Source of the DNA: Kingdonia uniflora
Taxonomy: Eukaryota > Streptophyta > Magnoliopsida > Ranunculales > Circaeasteraceae
DNA: 64,000 bases
Direction of reading: 5' to 3'
Assembly: GCA_014058105.1 (NCBI GenBank)
Contig: JACGCM010000685.1
Span: 496,001-560,000 of the forward strand
Shown: piece after piece, positions 48,701 to 61,800 of the stretch
Position numbering within the stretch: position 1 is the first letter of the stretch
Layout of the letters: every line of letters begins with the position of its first letter
Notes under the pieces: model-generated
What the model was told of the DNA's origin: nothing
The model's database searches: none
The model's input: the letters and a program-made list of their open reading frames with translations, nothing else
Position numbers and translations under genes: made by a program

Positions 48701-51700
48701 TGAGCTATTTTGAGGCGGATAGCCCATAATCTCTTTTCATTCTTTTTATCATCTGTTTTTGTATCAACCCTGTGTCACCTGTTGTGAACCGTGTTGTATG
48801 ACTTTATGAACAGTCCGTTATCTGTTTCTGATTTTGATGCTAGTTGTCCAAAAATATTACTGTACCTTATCAGAACTACAAATCTGCAATTACATGGAAA
48901 TTCTTCCAATTAAGGAATCAGTGAAGCAAGTTTAGAGCTCTTATGATATCAAGTAGCACTATGATGATTGTCGGATTGAACACAGTAGTCAAGGAATCAC
49001 ATTTCACTATTGCCTTTTCACAAGATTCTGTTTTGCATTTATAAATAATATCCGTGATAGCATATCTCAATCGGTAACTGCGATATTTGTCTCTTCTTTA
49101 TAATGTTTCCCTTGTTGGACTGGTACCTTTCTACTAGCATAAGATTCATTAAAGTTAAATATCTTGAGTATTTCGTCAAACAAAATGGTTGACATTTCAA
49201 AATTTATTCATCGTAGTTTTTTTTATTAGGTGGCTTCAGGCTGAGCTTGCCAAGGATATGGGTTATGCTGCTGCACGGTTTGGGAATGTAGTGTTCCCTG
49301 AAAACGTTTATGAGCCAGCCTTACGTTGTGCTGAGCTTCTGCTTGATGGTGTGGGAAGAAGTTGGTCATTTTTACTTATTTGTCTACTTGTTTCTCTTTT
49401 ACTATTGTATGCTTCACTTTAGACATCATTCTTTTTAATTAATTAGCCCGCTTCATCGCTTTAAAAGGAGTTTCCAATGCTTCTTCTCTGCAGGTTGGGC
49501 TTCTCGGACTTTCTTTTCGGATAACGGATCGACAGCTATTGAAATAGCTCTTAAAATGGCATTTCGGAAATTTTCATTTGATCATGGAATCCTTTTGGAT
49601 TTTCAGAATGAAAACATAGTTAAACAACCTATAGAGTTCAAGGTAAATCTTAGTCACTGAAGTTAGCCTATCCCTATATTTTTCTTCATTATATGGCAAC
49701 TCCCATTTTACATGGCTCTGGCCTTTTTTTTCATAAAAGGACAAAAGAAAGAAATGGCTCTAGGCCCACAACGGCTCTAGGCCCATAACGGCTCTAGGCC
49801 CATAACGGCTCTCAAGGCGACACCCATGTTACACATTTAGGCCTTCATAGATATGAGCCAAAAGGCTGATAGATGAAGAAGATGATCTCCTCAACATGGT
49901 GATTGTAGTAACCAAAAATGAACTCTTTGTTAATTTTTGACATCATTAGATGCTGTTGATAAGTTCATTTCCCTGTTTCTTCAACTCTCCGTATTCTTTG
50001 AATAGGGTGTAAGGGATAGAATCGACTAATTTATCACGATGGTGTCCTCTATGGCGAAGATAATCATCTTAGACATTAAGAGATCTCCAACTCATTTTCA
50101 ATTTTCAATTTTCAATTTTATTCAGATTTTAGCTCTTCATGGATCTTATCCATGGCACAGGCGCCATCCCCATTTACAGGCTTCCTCCAGCAACCGTGGT
50201 ATGTATTTTTTTAGTCATATAAGTTAGTGCTTCAAAAGTGTAATCGATGTGAAGATTAGTAATTCGTTTATTCTTTTAGTATTTGACTATAAAGTCTAAA
50301 GAAGCTCATTCGTACATTGTCTAGTCTGTTTTATCCATTTCTAGCATTCTCTTGTGCTTTTGTCCCATTGCTATAGTCAGTTCAACCTCATTAGATGCAG
50401 AATTTGTTACTTTTTGTAGGTATAGAGGAAGGGTCTTTTTCTAGACCCTCCAACGGTCTTTTATATGCAATGGGCATTGGGATTTGTCAACACCCAAAGT
50501 GTTGCAATCTGATATCATTAAACCTAATGATACTGGTAAGGTATTTTCTCCATAGATTAAGTACTTCCATTTCTTACTTGTGTTGTAACTTAGAAGTACT
50601 TCTTTCTCCAGCCTTCAGATCACATGATGAGCTGTTTTCCGGAAGCCGGGATTATTCAGATCTTGCTAAAAGTTATTCGACATATATACCTCGACAGCTA
50701 TCGTCGTTACCTGGATTGGGAACATCTACTCATATTGGCGCATTGATTATGGAACCAGGCACGACTCTTAACTTTTTGGTTGCTATAAATCAAGTTTTAT
50801 TCCATTTATGAGATCTCTTACACCCAAATCGCTATTTTCCTAATTGATCCTAACCTTAACATATTGCATTTTCTTAAAAAAAAATATAAGAATAAAAAGA
50901 CAAACTTCTGATGACCAGTAGAAATAATGGGATAACAGAATATGGTAATGACAGATATCACTTTTACTAACTACCAAGTTTATTTTTGGCGTAAAATAAC
51001 AAATTTGGATGTCTTCGATTCATTCCATCCCCCTCCCCCCAAGGAGTTAATTTTGCTGAGAATCAAACAATTACTAAGACCACTATGCTAAACAAGAAAT
51101 AACCAACTAATGAAGAGCAATCAGATGCCCTGGTAAGGGCCTGCCTGACCCCAGATTTGTGCTGCAAAAAGAAAAATGATCTATCAGAGGCAACGCAACA
51201 ACAGAAGGATTTTTGTGAAAACCAACAATAAGGGGGAACAAGCACACCTAAGATGATCAGAGATGAAACTACGAGAATAAATGGAAATGCACCAGCCTCT
51301 TAATTTTCTCCATAAGAAACATGCCTCTTTAAAGACCCGAAACTATCATTTTGGACCCACTAAAAGGAAAGTAGTAAAATGCTCTCGCAAACATATGAAT
51401 ACCCAAAAGGTTGTGAGCATTGGGTGTGGACCGTGTGGTGCAAGTGGGACCCCGCTCTCAATCCCTGAAGATTTTCCCACAAAGTTCACAATACGAAATA
51501 ATAGGTTCTGATTTGAGCCATGGCCTAGTCATTTAGAATCATGTACTTTCCATATCTAGATACATATAGTTGAATATTTTACAGTACCAATGGAACCCCT
51601 ACTTAATATTTGACACAAATCTGCAGTGATACAAGGTGCCGGTGGAATGCATATGATCGATCCACTTTTCCAGCGAGTACTTGTGAAAGAGTGCAGAAGT

Positions 51701-53366
51701 CGTAAAATACCAGTCATCTTTGATGAAGTTTTTACGGGTTTCTGGCGTCTTGGAGTTGAGGTCGGTATTTCATGGTGGTTTATGACTTGCACTGCCTTTT
51801 CATTTTATTTTCGAGTGTTCTCTTTCCAGTCTGCAGCAGAAATGCTTGGTTGCGTACCAGATATAGCTTGCTTTGCGAAACTGCTGACTGGTGGAGTTAT
51901 CCCCTTGTCTGTCACATTGGCAACAAATGATGTTTTCAATTCATTTAAGGGAGACTCTAAGGTATATGTATTTATCGTTCTTCCTGCTTAAGGCAATAAG
52001 TCTTAAGTGATATTCGAGTTTGATAATAAGCTACCAAACCCCTCATTGAATGCAAGTTTCCGTTGCACTTATGTTTTATACTCAGGGTTTTAGAAATGTT
52101 TTGATACTTCAAAAAGTGGATCTCGAAGAACAAATTTGTTCTTTTAGATTCCGGTTACCTGTTCTTTTTTCCAAGTCTGTTAGATACCCTAGTGAATACC
52201 AGTAAAATAAGCGTCAGAGACTTCCAAAAAATTTCCTTATCTAGGGAATGACAGAAAATTCAATGGTTTAAGCAAAGAAGATTAGTATGGCTATTAACCT
52301 GTATTGACATGATGCCAACTTTTGACAATTTCCTGATTGCAGCTTATGGCGCTTCTGCACGAGTGCACGGACACTCATATTCTGCACATGCTATGGGATG
52401 CACAGCAGCTGTGAAAGCAATTCAATGGTTCAAGGATCCACTTACAAATCTCAATATGGCTGCTGAGGGGCGGCATCTCAAAGAGGTTAGCAAGAAATTC
52501 AGTTTTGTGATAATGATGCTCTCAGCGCACTTCACCTTCATCCGTCTATTGATTTTGAGGTTCCTACAACCGTATTTTCATGTATATGTTTAATCTGCTT
52601 GCAGTTATGGGATGTAGAGCTTGTAAATCAAATATCCTCGCATCCATTTGTTCAAAGAGTGGTGGTGGCTTTGGGAACTGTTTGTGCTCTAGAACTCTGC
52701 ACTGAAGGAAGTGATGTTGGGTATTTGTTCATCATCTCTTACCCACTGTTATTGCTTTAAGTATTCTTTTTTGAAAATACTATTGAATAAAATAGCTTAA
52801 TCGTCCTTTCATGAAAATGAACCCAATCGCCATTGTGGATAAAAATCTTCATAGGTTAATGTTTGCATCAGATAATAAAATGAAGTTTTTGCTAAAGATG
52901 TTTTCCAATGCCAATTGGTCTCAATTGACAAAAAGAAGTCCTGTAATGTGAAATAAATAAAAAGGAAGAAGACAATTGCTCCAATGGCCAAATTTAAACA
53001 GCAGACCGAAGTTGTAAAACCTGGTTAAAAGAATGGCAAACATAAGTGTTTGGGCAGATGAAATATTGAATGCCATCTGTCTTTGCAAAATGTGACAGGA
53101 AATAAGACTGCAAAGACGTCAGTTTTTTTTTGCTTATGTAGCAATTTTGATTTTTATGCAGGTATGGTTGTCTATATGCCACCTCTCTTATTCGAAAGCT
53201 CCGTGAAGATGGTATCTATATGAGGCTTCTGGGTAATGTTATCTATCCTATGTGCGGTCCTTGCACTTCTCTTGTCTGCAATCAACTACTCAACAAAGTT
53301 TATGAAAGACTCCACGAGTTCAGTCAAGCTAAGCCAACAGAAGTAAAATCTTTGGCTTTCATGTAG
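45800..53366 (+). pseudogene. BIO3-BIO1: BIO3-BIO1, bifunctional biotin-synthesis gene, disrupted
   Basis: Fourteen exons can be followed: 45800-46551, 47424-47594, 47706-47968, 48190-48270, 49240-49360, 49494-49642, 50126-50198, 50420-50535, 50612-50758, 51627-51760, 51830-51961, 52343-52485, 52605-52720 and 53162-53366. Exons 1-3 encode dethiobiotin synthetase (P-loop GSNTGVGKT, residues 57-65; GILVGDGRLGGISGTIAAYE). The rest encodes DAPA aminotransferase (FDACASWWTQGPD, SDNGSTAIEIALKMAFRKF, IPVIFDEVFTGFWRLGVE, PLP-lysine motif ACFAKLLTGG). Such fusions act in plant mitochondria; the N-terminus is Ser/His/Arg-rich, as in a transit peptide. Damage seen: frameshifts near 46098, 46385 and 47838; TAG at 46478-46480; loss of about 22 bases in exon 7, removing the GDTLGAM-type segment; compensating indels with a stop in exon 8; a GC instead of GT donor after exon 9; and an 8-base insertion at 52361-52368. 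It is probably a pseudogene unless the assembly is in error. Confidence 0.9.
49756..49812. repeat. 17-base minisatellite in BIO3-BIO1 intron 6
   Basis: Three full units of GGCTCTAGGCCCAYAAC (49756, 49773, 49790) plus a partial fourth. Confidence 0.92.
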
Positions 53367-53520
53367 CTTTTTGATTCCTCAAAGCAATCACAGAAGTAAA
53401 GGAAAAAATATCGCGAACGCCTAGCAGTCTGTTACAAACCTCTCAACACGTTTTGAGTGCAAAGAGAGATTTTTAGCTCTCACAAATGCTTCACCTGTGG
53501 GTTCAAGGTATCTTCATTTT
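53367..53520 (+). other. 3' flank of BIO3-BIO1
   Basis: AT-rich sequence after the stop codon; presumed 3' UTR. Confidence 0.4.
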
Positions 53521-53979
53521 CTTAACTTGGTGAAGTAAATGTGCTCTATCTAACTTCTACAGCTCACAAGATTTCCCCATTTTTGCATTTTGCTCTCAGT
53601 GACAGTAGCTGACAAGAAATAACTTCATCCTCCGATATTTGTGAGAGCAACCACAAATATCATTCGAGCTTTTCTGAAGAAACTTCAAATGTCAGCCCCC
53701 ATAGGTAGCTACACTTATAGACTTTGTTTTCCTTGCAAATAATGATTCTTAACTTGGTGAAGTAAATGTGCTCTATCTAACTTCTACAGGTCACAAGATT
53801 TCCCCATTTTGCATTTGCTCTCAGTGAGAGTAGCTGACAACAAATAACTTCATCCTCCGATATTTGTGAGAGCAACCACAGAAGACCTATCATTCGAGCT
53901 TTTCTGAAGAAACTTCAAAGGTCAGCCGCCATAGGTAGCTACACTTGTAGACTATGTTTTCCTTGCAAATAATGATTCT
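53521..53979. repeat. 227-base tandem duplication
   Basis: Two adjacent copies (53521-53747 and 53748-53979) both begin CTTAACTTGGTGAAGTAAAT and end TTGCAAATAATGATTCT. They differ by a few substitutions and small indels. The unit contains an acceptor-like TTCTACAG but no recognised coding sequence. Confidence 0.93.
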
Positions 53980-55763
53980 GTAAATTATTTTCGAAAATAT
54001 CAGAATTAACTGCTACAATGGTCTATACTAGCTTATTCATCTGCATATAACATATTTTATGCACACGTTTAGTGAGATCAACTTAAGTTAAAAAGTAAAT
54101 ATTTTCTTACACTTAAACCTAATCAGCATGATTGGAAACTAGCTGCAGATAAAACTCAATAGTTGATGAGTTAACCTTTGAGAAAGAAAAGGTTTCCCAC
54201 TTTTCCTGTAATTACATGGAATCTTTTTATGTTTCTGCGGAAATTTTACTAGTCTGTCGCAGGTTTGTTGTTCCTACTTGGCAGTTAATGATCAATACAT
54301 TATTCTTGGACAAATTTTAGTTTGAAAATAGTGGTGCGAAAGGGTATTTCTTAACTGTTATATGGGTGAAGGGGATAGGCTATTGAAGACCCTCTTTGCA
54401 TTTTGAGATTATTTTACAGATAGATGTTGATAATGATCCCACACCACACTTAATGCTTAGTTTGTATCGCTATTATTATAATCACTACTAAACTTTTTTA
54501 TATGTAAGCTGATAAATTAGAGGATTAATTTATTTTTGTTATGAGCTGTGACGTTTTTCTAATGAGGTTGCAATTCGTGCGTCACGAGCTTTTGGATCTT
54601 CTGTTTCACTTCAATTATTTTGAGTAACGATAATGCCAGTTGAATCTCGCTCAGTCATCAAAATGTTACGAATATCTATAGTATTTATTGATGTTACGGA
54701 AATTGTTAAATATTACCAGTTGGGCAAGTCTTCCGAGCCTTTTAATAGTCTTGTTCGTTTTGTTTCATCGCTTTAGTGATGCAGGAGGTGGTTCTTTTAT
54801 GGAAATAGTATCAGGTGTTTCAGTTTCGAATCTTGCAACAAGACTGGTCTTCAACTGGAGCCCCAGAATTGCATTTAGCTCTAAAACTGGAAATTGGCTA
54901 AGCATGCGTACATGGGAGGCCCTTCTCAGCTGATTGACCCAATAATTATCTGAAGTCACCACACTGGGTGGTCAAGTGTTTCCGTAGGACCAGATTTCAA
55001 AATGTCTGACCGACAGAATCTAATGAATGAATGAATATACAAACGCTTATTAGTTCTCAGAAGGCTCCTGCGTCCTGATATTTCCATTGCCTGGATTCAA
55101 TTGGGGTACAACTTATGTACAAAGTCGAACTAAGATTCTCCTGCGCTTTGTTTTTGACTAGCGTGAGTGACGTTAGGATAAGATTAGAGCTCACAACAAT
55201 ATTTTGATGGCTTTTATACATATAGTTTGTGCTTCTTCTTCTGAAGGGAGGATTAATCGACAATGTTGGAGCTCTCCACGTATACACACTGTCATCTTCT
55301 AATATGTTTGTACTCTATGTGATACTATGTCAAGCAAGTTCTAGCATTTCATGGACGGTTCGCACCTAACAAGGATCTTGTTATAAGGTCATTTCCTGTA
55401 TTAGTCTATACATATGAAAACTACATTTCTGCTGATCTCACCCTCACATTTCTTCATCAGCATATTATCATCGCCTTCTCTGTCACACATACACACAAAC
55501 ACACTCGCTCTCTTAAGTCGTTTACCACTGGTAGGAGTAACGTGTAATTAAAAAAAATAATAATAATAATTTGTCCGTCAAAACGGATGGCTTAGATGAC
55601 AGAGTGAAGGCGACGACCAAAACACAAAATAATAAAAACTGATCTACAATCCAACAGCACTATACTCTCTTCAGCCGTCAGACTAAACTCAGAGAGAGTC
55701 TTCGAATCTATAAATCTTCAACGATTACGTGCTCAACTCAACTACTCTTTTTCGATTTTCTCA
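53980..55763. other. Intergenic region between BIO3-BIO1 and CBP60
   Basis: No convincing gene. Opposing short open frames at 54688-54933 (+) and 54765-54962 (-) have no recognised domain. A CA-rich tract (about 55487-55512) and CT-rich sequence near 55660-55760 probably belong to the CBP60 promoter and leader. Confidence 0.45.
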
Positions 55764-55859
55764 GGTTCTTATATACTTGTGACTGAAGATCTGACTATAT
55801 GAATTGGAGTGAATTTGTATATGGTTCGGATCTGTGAATTTGAGTGTTGTTTTTGCAGA
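55764..55859 (+). other. Probable 5' UTR intron of CBP60
   Basis: TCTCAG|GTTCTTATA at about 55764 and a TTTTTGCAG acceptor ending at 55859 suggest a 96-base leader intron ahead of the ATG at 55882. Based on consensus only. Confidence 0.45.
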
Positions 55860-55881
55860 TTTCGATTCGGAGACGGTTCAA

Positions 55882-58800
55882 ATGCAGAGACAGACGAGAG
55901 CGATGGAGAGAACGAATTCGATGAGGAGGGAGAAACGGACGTTGGAACAAGGCGAGGCTGAAGAAGCTCAGCCCGAGAAGAAGCGGCCTGCTCTCGCTAG
56001 GTAATTTTGTTATTTTTAAAAATTGAGTTTGGTTTGACTTAAATTAGTATGTACTTGTAAGGTAGTAATAGATATGTTGGGGTTTTCGCCCTTTTGGGGG
56101 AAATAGATAGAATTTGTTTGTTTGTGTGTCTAAATATGGGATTAAGAGGTTTTTCAATTTGCTAATAAAAGTATAGTTGAGTCACTGACTGAAGAAACAT
56201 GACATTGAAAACCTGAGCTACTTTATTTTCGAAGCTATTATGAGATGTACTGAATGGGTGGCTTCATAAGAGAATTATAACATAGTGTGGGGATGTTGGC
56301 CGTTAGTTAATCATCAAGTTATTACAACATGTGCACACCATGAGTAAAATCATGTGTAATGCATAATACTAACATGGATCTGGGGTGGATAAAGCTACTC
56401 CCAGCTGCCGTATTGCCAGGGCGGGGTGAGGTGTGGGTGTTTGGACATGAAATTTACGATGTACACAACTGCTGTGTGAACTATACTTGTCAACATTTAG
56501 TGACCAAGACAGCCTTTGATCCTCGGGAGATGCATGTGATTGGCAGTAGCCAGAAAATATATGCACACAATGAGGGATACATGCAGAAACAGATGGTGTA
56601 GGAATTCATCTAGATGGCACATAAAACTTATCCAGAGAATGCTGTTGTGTGCAGCGGATTAGCTCATTTTAATCAAGGAACTTTGGACCCACAGGAATAT
56701 TACATTGTAAATGTAATTCCAAACAAAAACGGGGAGCATTTCTATTTGTTGTGGTCTTGTGGGCAAATGAGTACAAATCACGAATGGTCAACCACTAAGC
56801 CTTAGATAGAGCGACATTAAGAGAGGTTATGACCAGTTATTGAGCCTGCTGGAGTTCAGACTAAAAGAAATGCATACTTTATGTTCCATAGTCTCAATGT
56901 GGCTTACAAAGTTACAATGAGGGTAATATCTACTGATTTGGTGAGTTATCTTGTAAAAAAAGGATACATTAGGTCTCAAGTAAAGACGCTAGTTCAAATC
57001 AAGATTTCTTTGGTATACATGTTAAAGTCGAATTGCAAAAATAAGATAACACAAAAAAATTAAATCAATTATGTCAAATATCTCTTGTTACTTGGATTTT
57101 ATTTATTTATGAATTGATGGATCACGTGGTCATTACGATGCCCACGTTGGCGATCGTCTCTCCACTTCTCAGGACCACTATCTTTATTTTAGTTAATCTA
57201 TTTATTATTTTAATTGCATTATAATTAGGAGAAGTCTCCTACTAAAGTCTAGCTAGGGTTTCTATTTTTGCTAGGTCTCCTCTTATAAAAGAGAGCCTAA
57301 GATTAGTTTATTTTGGTAGAGTTGGTTTAAGAGAGAAAAAGCTTAACCTTAGAGAGAGTGATGTAGAGTTTGGGGTAAAACTCATAAACTTAGGTCTTTC
57401 GATTTTATTTTATGCGATTAAGAGTGATTTCGATTAAATGTGAGTTTAGTTTAGTTAATTGTGATTGTTAGAGAGAGCTTCCACTATAATTCTTATCAAA
57501 TTTGGCATCAGAGCGACGTTTGTTCTTTGGGGATTTTTTTACACCTACTGCTACAACGATTTCTGCACTGCTACAGTGATTTATGCAACAACATAGAGAA
57601 GATTTACGCGAGCATCAACCAAAAGATGGATGCGATCCTTGCCCTATTGTGGTCCCTTCCTAGTTCCGACAGGGACGGAAGATTTGCCGATCCCATTGAA
57701 GAAGAACATGCGAGGAGCGATGAGTTGCTGAATATAGGCGGTGATAAATCGAAAGAGGTTAACAAAAATCTGATCAACGGAGTTGTCAAAACAGTGCCTA
57801 AAGTCGTTGGGGTGAGTTTTCATGGCTTGGGTTCGGCAAAGTGTTGGCCGCAGGAAACACAGGTTCAAGAGAGTATGGGTAAGGGCGAAATTTCGCAATC
57901 CCTCGCCATTAATTGTTTGAGATAAACCCCCAATCTTTAATGAGTCTCCAAAATAGGTAATTACTTTGAAGTTTGTTGATCCATTTTGGAATGAGTTTGA
58001 AAACTGTCCAAGTTAGAGTTTTAATCAGTTTTGGGACCTCTCGATAAAGTCAAACACGATATTTTTGGCAAAACAATAGTTTCTTTTTTTGCAGGCAAAC
58101 AAAATGGGTACGGCAAGTACCATGGGAGGATTTGTACGTGTCCTATGCTTAGGGTTATTCATTCCACCTTCAAAATTTGCGGACGAATGTTGAAAAAGAT
58201 GGAGAGAGTTGATGGATCGCGTGGTCGTTTCGATGCCCACTTAGGCAATCGTCTCTCCACCTCCCAAGACACTCTCTATTTTAGTTATTTCTATTTATTT
58301 TATTTTAATTGTATTATATTTAGGAGAAGTCTCCAAATTAGAATCTAGCTAGGGTTCCTATTTTTGCTAGGTCTCTTCTCTTATAAAAGAGAGCCTAAGC
58401 TTAGTTTATTTTGGTAGAGTTGGTTTGAGAGAGAAAAGGCTTAGCCTTAGAGAGAGTGATGCAGAGTTTGGGGTAAAATTCATAAACCCTAGGTCTTTTG
58501 GCATTTATTTTATGTGATTAAGAGTGATTTCGATTAAAAGCGAGTTTAGTTTAGTTAATTGTGATTGTTAGAGAGAGCTTCCGCTATAGTTCCTATCATG
58601 AATGCTTCAAAATCTACTTAAGTTAGGAAAGTGATTGAGCCCTCCAAACGCCATAGCAAGCCTTCATGGATCACCAATTAGGCTTAGCAAATTTCCTTAG
58701 TACAGGCTGCATTCTGATAACCATGGGAATTTAGTGGTTTTTTCCCCTTTTATTATTGCTCACATAGTTTGTCCTTATATGATTTGGTTCATCTTTTTCT

Positions 58801-61800
58801 ATGTGTATAAGTGTTCCATGTATCTTTATGCATTTTTAACTATAGGCTTATGTTTCTTGATTGATACGGGTACGCAATATCTATTCATATTTATTATGAC
58901 GACTTTCTATGCATCTTTGGTTCCAGTACTTGAATGATGCTTGAATTAGATGCCACTCTTTCAGCTTTGGTTATTAGGACTTACAGTAGTGCTTGCTAGC
59001 ATTTGTCCTTCTCTTAGTTTCATATGTAACTATAAACGTCGACAAGCCTTGCTCAGATGTGGTTCCTTTTGAAGTTGCTTGCTAGCATTCTTATTCTGTA
59101 AACATCAGTTTGGGACTATAAGAATCCAAGTTTTTCCTTCACCCGGATTTATTGTTGTTTGTTTATGCATTTTTCTTTTCGAATTGGTTCTTTACTTTAC
59201 TTGGGTTTTCTTTGTCTTCTGATATTTTGAGCCATGGACTTCATTTATTGACAAAAATGTACTCTGTGTAGCGTAATTGTGGAAGCTCTCAAGGTGGATA
59301 GTCTGCAAAAGCTTTGTTCATCTTTGGAGCCTATTCTTCGGAGAGTTGTAAGTTAAACAACCTTATTTACTGCCATTTTTTTATTTATGAACAAAGGAAC
59401 AATTTTTATTACGTGAGTCGGTAAGAACTGTTTTCTATATTCTTTGGTCATGTTATACTGTAGTTAAGTATGACAAATAGTAACTTAATTATGGTTAGAG
59501 GTTTTTATTCCCTCTTTTATTCTTAAACTTTATCAGTTGGATTAGGAATACTTATACTTTGCTATCACTTTTTATAATGATTCCTATGTATTTAATTGGT
59601 CAACAGTCCATACCAGCTGGTTCTGGGTGTCAGAATTTAAAGTCCCTTCATGTGCTAGACTTGAGGTTCACACCATTATTTATTAACTTTACACTTTGAT
59701 AGCTTTTCTTCTTTGATTGCAGTCTAAGGAGTTAACCTTGATCCAGTTATTGTCATGCTCTCCGCTATACTGCACGTCCAAGATCGTGTAATAGAAATTG
59801 CAGTTACAGTATATGAAAATGAACGTAGTCATTACACTTAAGCAACACTCTCAAACCAGAATAGTTGCAAATGGATTACATTTCCAATTGGATGTTATAT
59901 GGTTCATTTCCGTATTGTCAAATTCTGCTCTCACTCCAACTGTTGTCTTCAGATCTTCTTATTTATTAGTCTCCATTACATTGCAACTCCTGCCCTTTGG
60001 AAACTTCTCTGTCCCTTTTTCTTTCTATAGTATATTTATATCAGTGAATGATTGTTTGTGATCAACCTTAATATTACTGTTTTTTTCTCTTTCTAACTTG
60101 GAACGTAAATAACACTGCTAGAATATAGATGCAGCATATACATGAATAGTTGGTACTTTCTTGTTTCCTCATTAAGTTCTTATTGACAAATGCAAAACAG
60201 GTTAGCGAAGAAGTGGAACGTGCTCTTGCAAAGTTAGGCCCTGCTATGATAAGCGGAAGGTGAGGACAATTTCTTGGCTTATTCTCTTTGACCTGGTTTT
60301 AGGGTAAATTGTTTTTTACTTTTATAGGCACTTTATGAAGTATTATGTTGTTGATCCAGCAAATTTTCACTGCCCTATTTCTGCTTATGAGTTGTGATCT
60401 TATGTAATGCTCATTTGAATTTGAGTCTATAATCTTGAAAAACTTTATTTCTGCAATCTGCATGTCTTTTGCTTTGCTATCTCAATTTGTTTTCACTTTT
60501 CAGCTATTGTTACTTGTATTATCTTGTGTTTATTATATCTAATTTTACATTGGCACTTACTATTTTTAACTTGTGCTTGTAGCCGGTCTTCCCCAAAAAG
60601 AATAGAAGGACCTGATGGGAGGAGCTTGCAGTTACACTTCCGGTCAAGGTTGTCCCTTCCCCTCTTTACGGGAGGGAAAGTAGAAGGCGAACAAGGTGCT
60701 GCAATCCATGTTGTGATGGTTGATGCAAATACAGGTCATGTTGTAACTTCAGGTCCAGAATCGTCGGTGAAACTGGATGTTGTTGTTCTTGAAGGTGACT
60801 TCAACAACGAAAATGATGAAGATTGGACCCAAGAGGAGTTTGAAAGCCATGTGGTTAAAGAGCGTGAAGGAAAGAGACCACTTCTCACTGGGGAGTTGCA
60901 AGTGGCGTTGAAGGAAGGTGTAGGAACCTTAGGAGAGATAACATTTACTGATAATTCGAGTTGGATAAGAAGCAGAAAGTTTAGACTTGGGCTGAAAGTT
61001 GGCTCTGGTTACTGCGAGGGCATTCGAGTCAGGGAGGCAAAAACAGATGCCTTTACAGTGAAGGATCACAGAGGAGAATGTAAGTTAACCCTTTTATGTT
61101 TCAATTCTTGTACTTATTCTTTTGTAATTTGTCGTTTTTGTAAGATTTTTTTATTTGGCCCAAAGCTGTGCAATATTAAATTTCAATCTCTAGTACCCTG
61201 AACTTTGGAAAATTGGTCGTTTGGCCTTAAATTTGTAGTTTATACGTTAGTACAATGGAATTTCATAATCGTAACACTAAAAGAAGACAAAATATGATCT
61301 AATATGGATGTTTTGGATTTAAAACTTAGGGTACTTCAAGTAAAAAGAAGTCATAAATCATGATATGATTTTTTCTTTTGGACTTCTTGCTTTATAAAAT
61401 AAAAGGCATTTTTTTGTTATGAAACTTCAAGGTACTAGTTGAAATCATACATCAAAAAGTAAGGTTTAGATCGAATTACTCAAACTTCCTTGTATTAAAT
61501 GCAATTATTAGACTAATGAAAAAGGCGTTTAAGATCTCTTTATGTACATGTTACTTTACAGTATATAAGAAGCACTATCCTCCTGCATTAAATGACGAGG
61601 TGTGGAGATTAGAAAAGATTGGAAAGGACGGGTCCTTCCACAAGAGGTTGAATAAAGCAGGGATATACACAGTTGAGGATTTTCTCCGACTTGTTGTCAG
61701 AGATTTACAAAGACTGCGGAATGTAAGACAATAGGACTTCCTTATTTTGAAGCAATAATTTCACTTGTAATGCTTGTTTCACTCTTACGTTTTCATTCGT

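Noticed and set aside
56614..56805. PARP-type WGR domain in CBP60 intron 1
   Set aside because: Only a loose likeness around YYIVNVI; the WGR tripeptide itself is missing.
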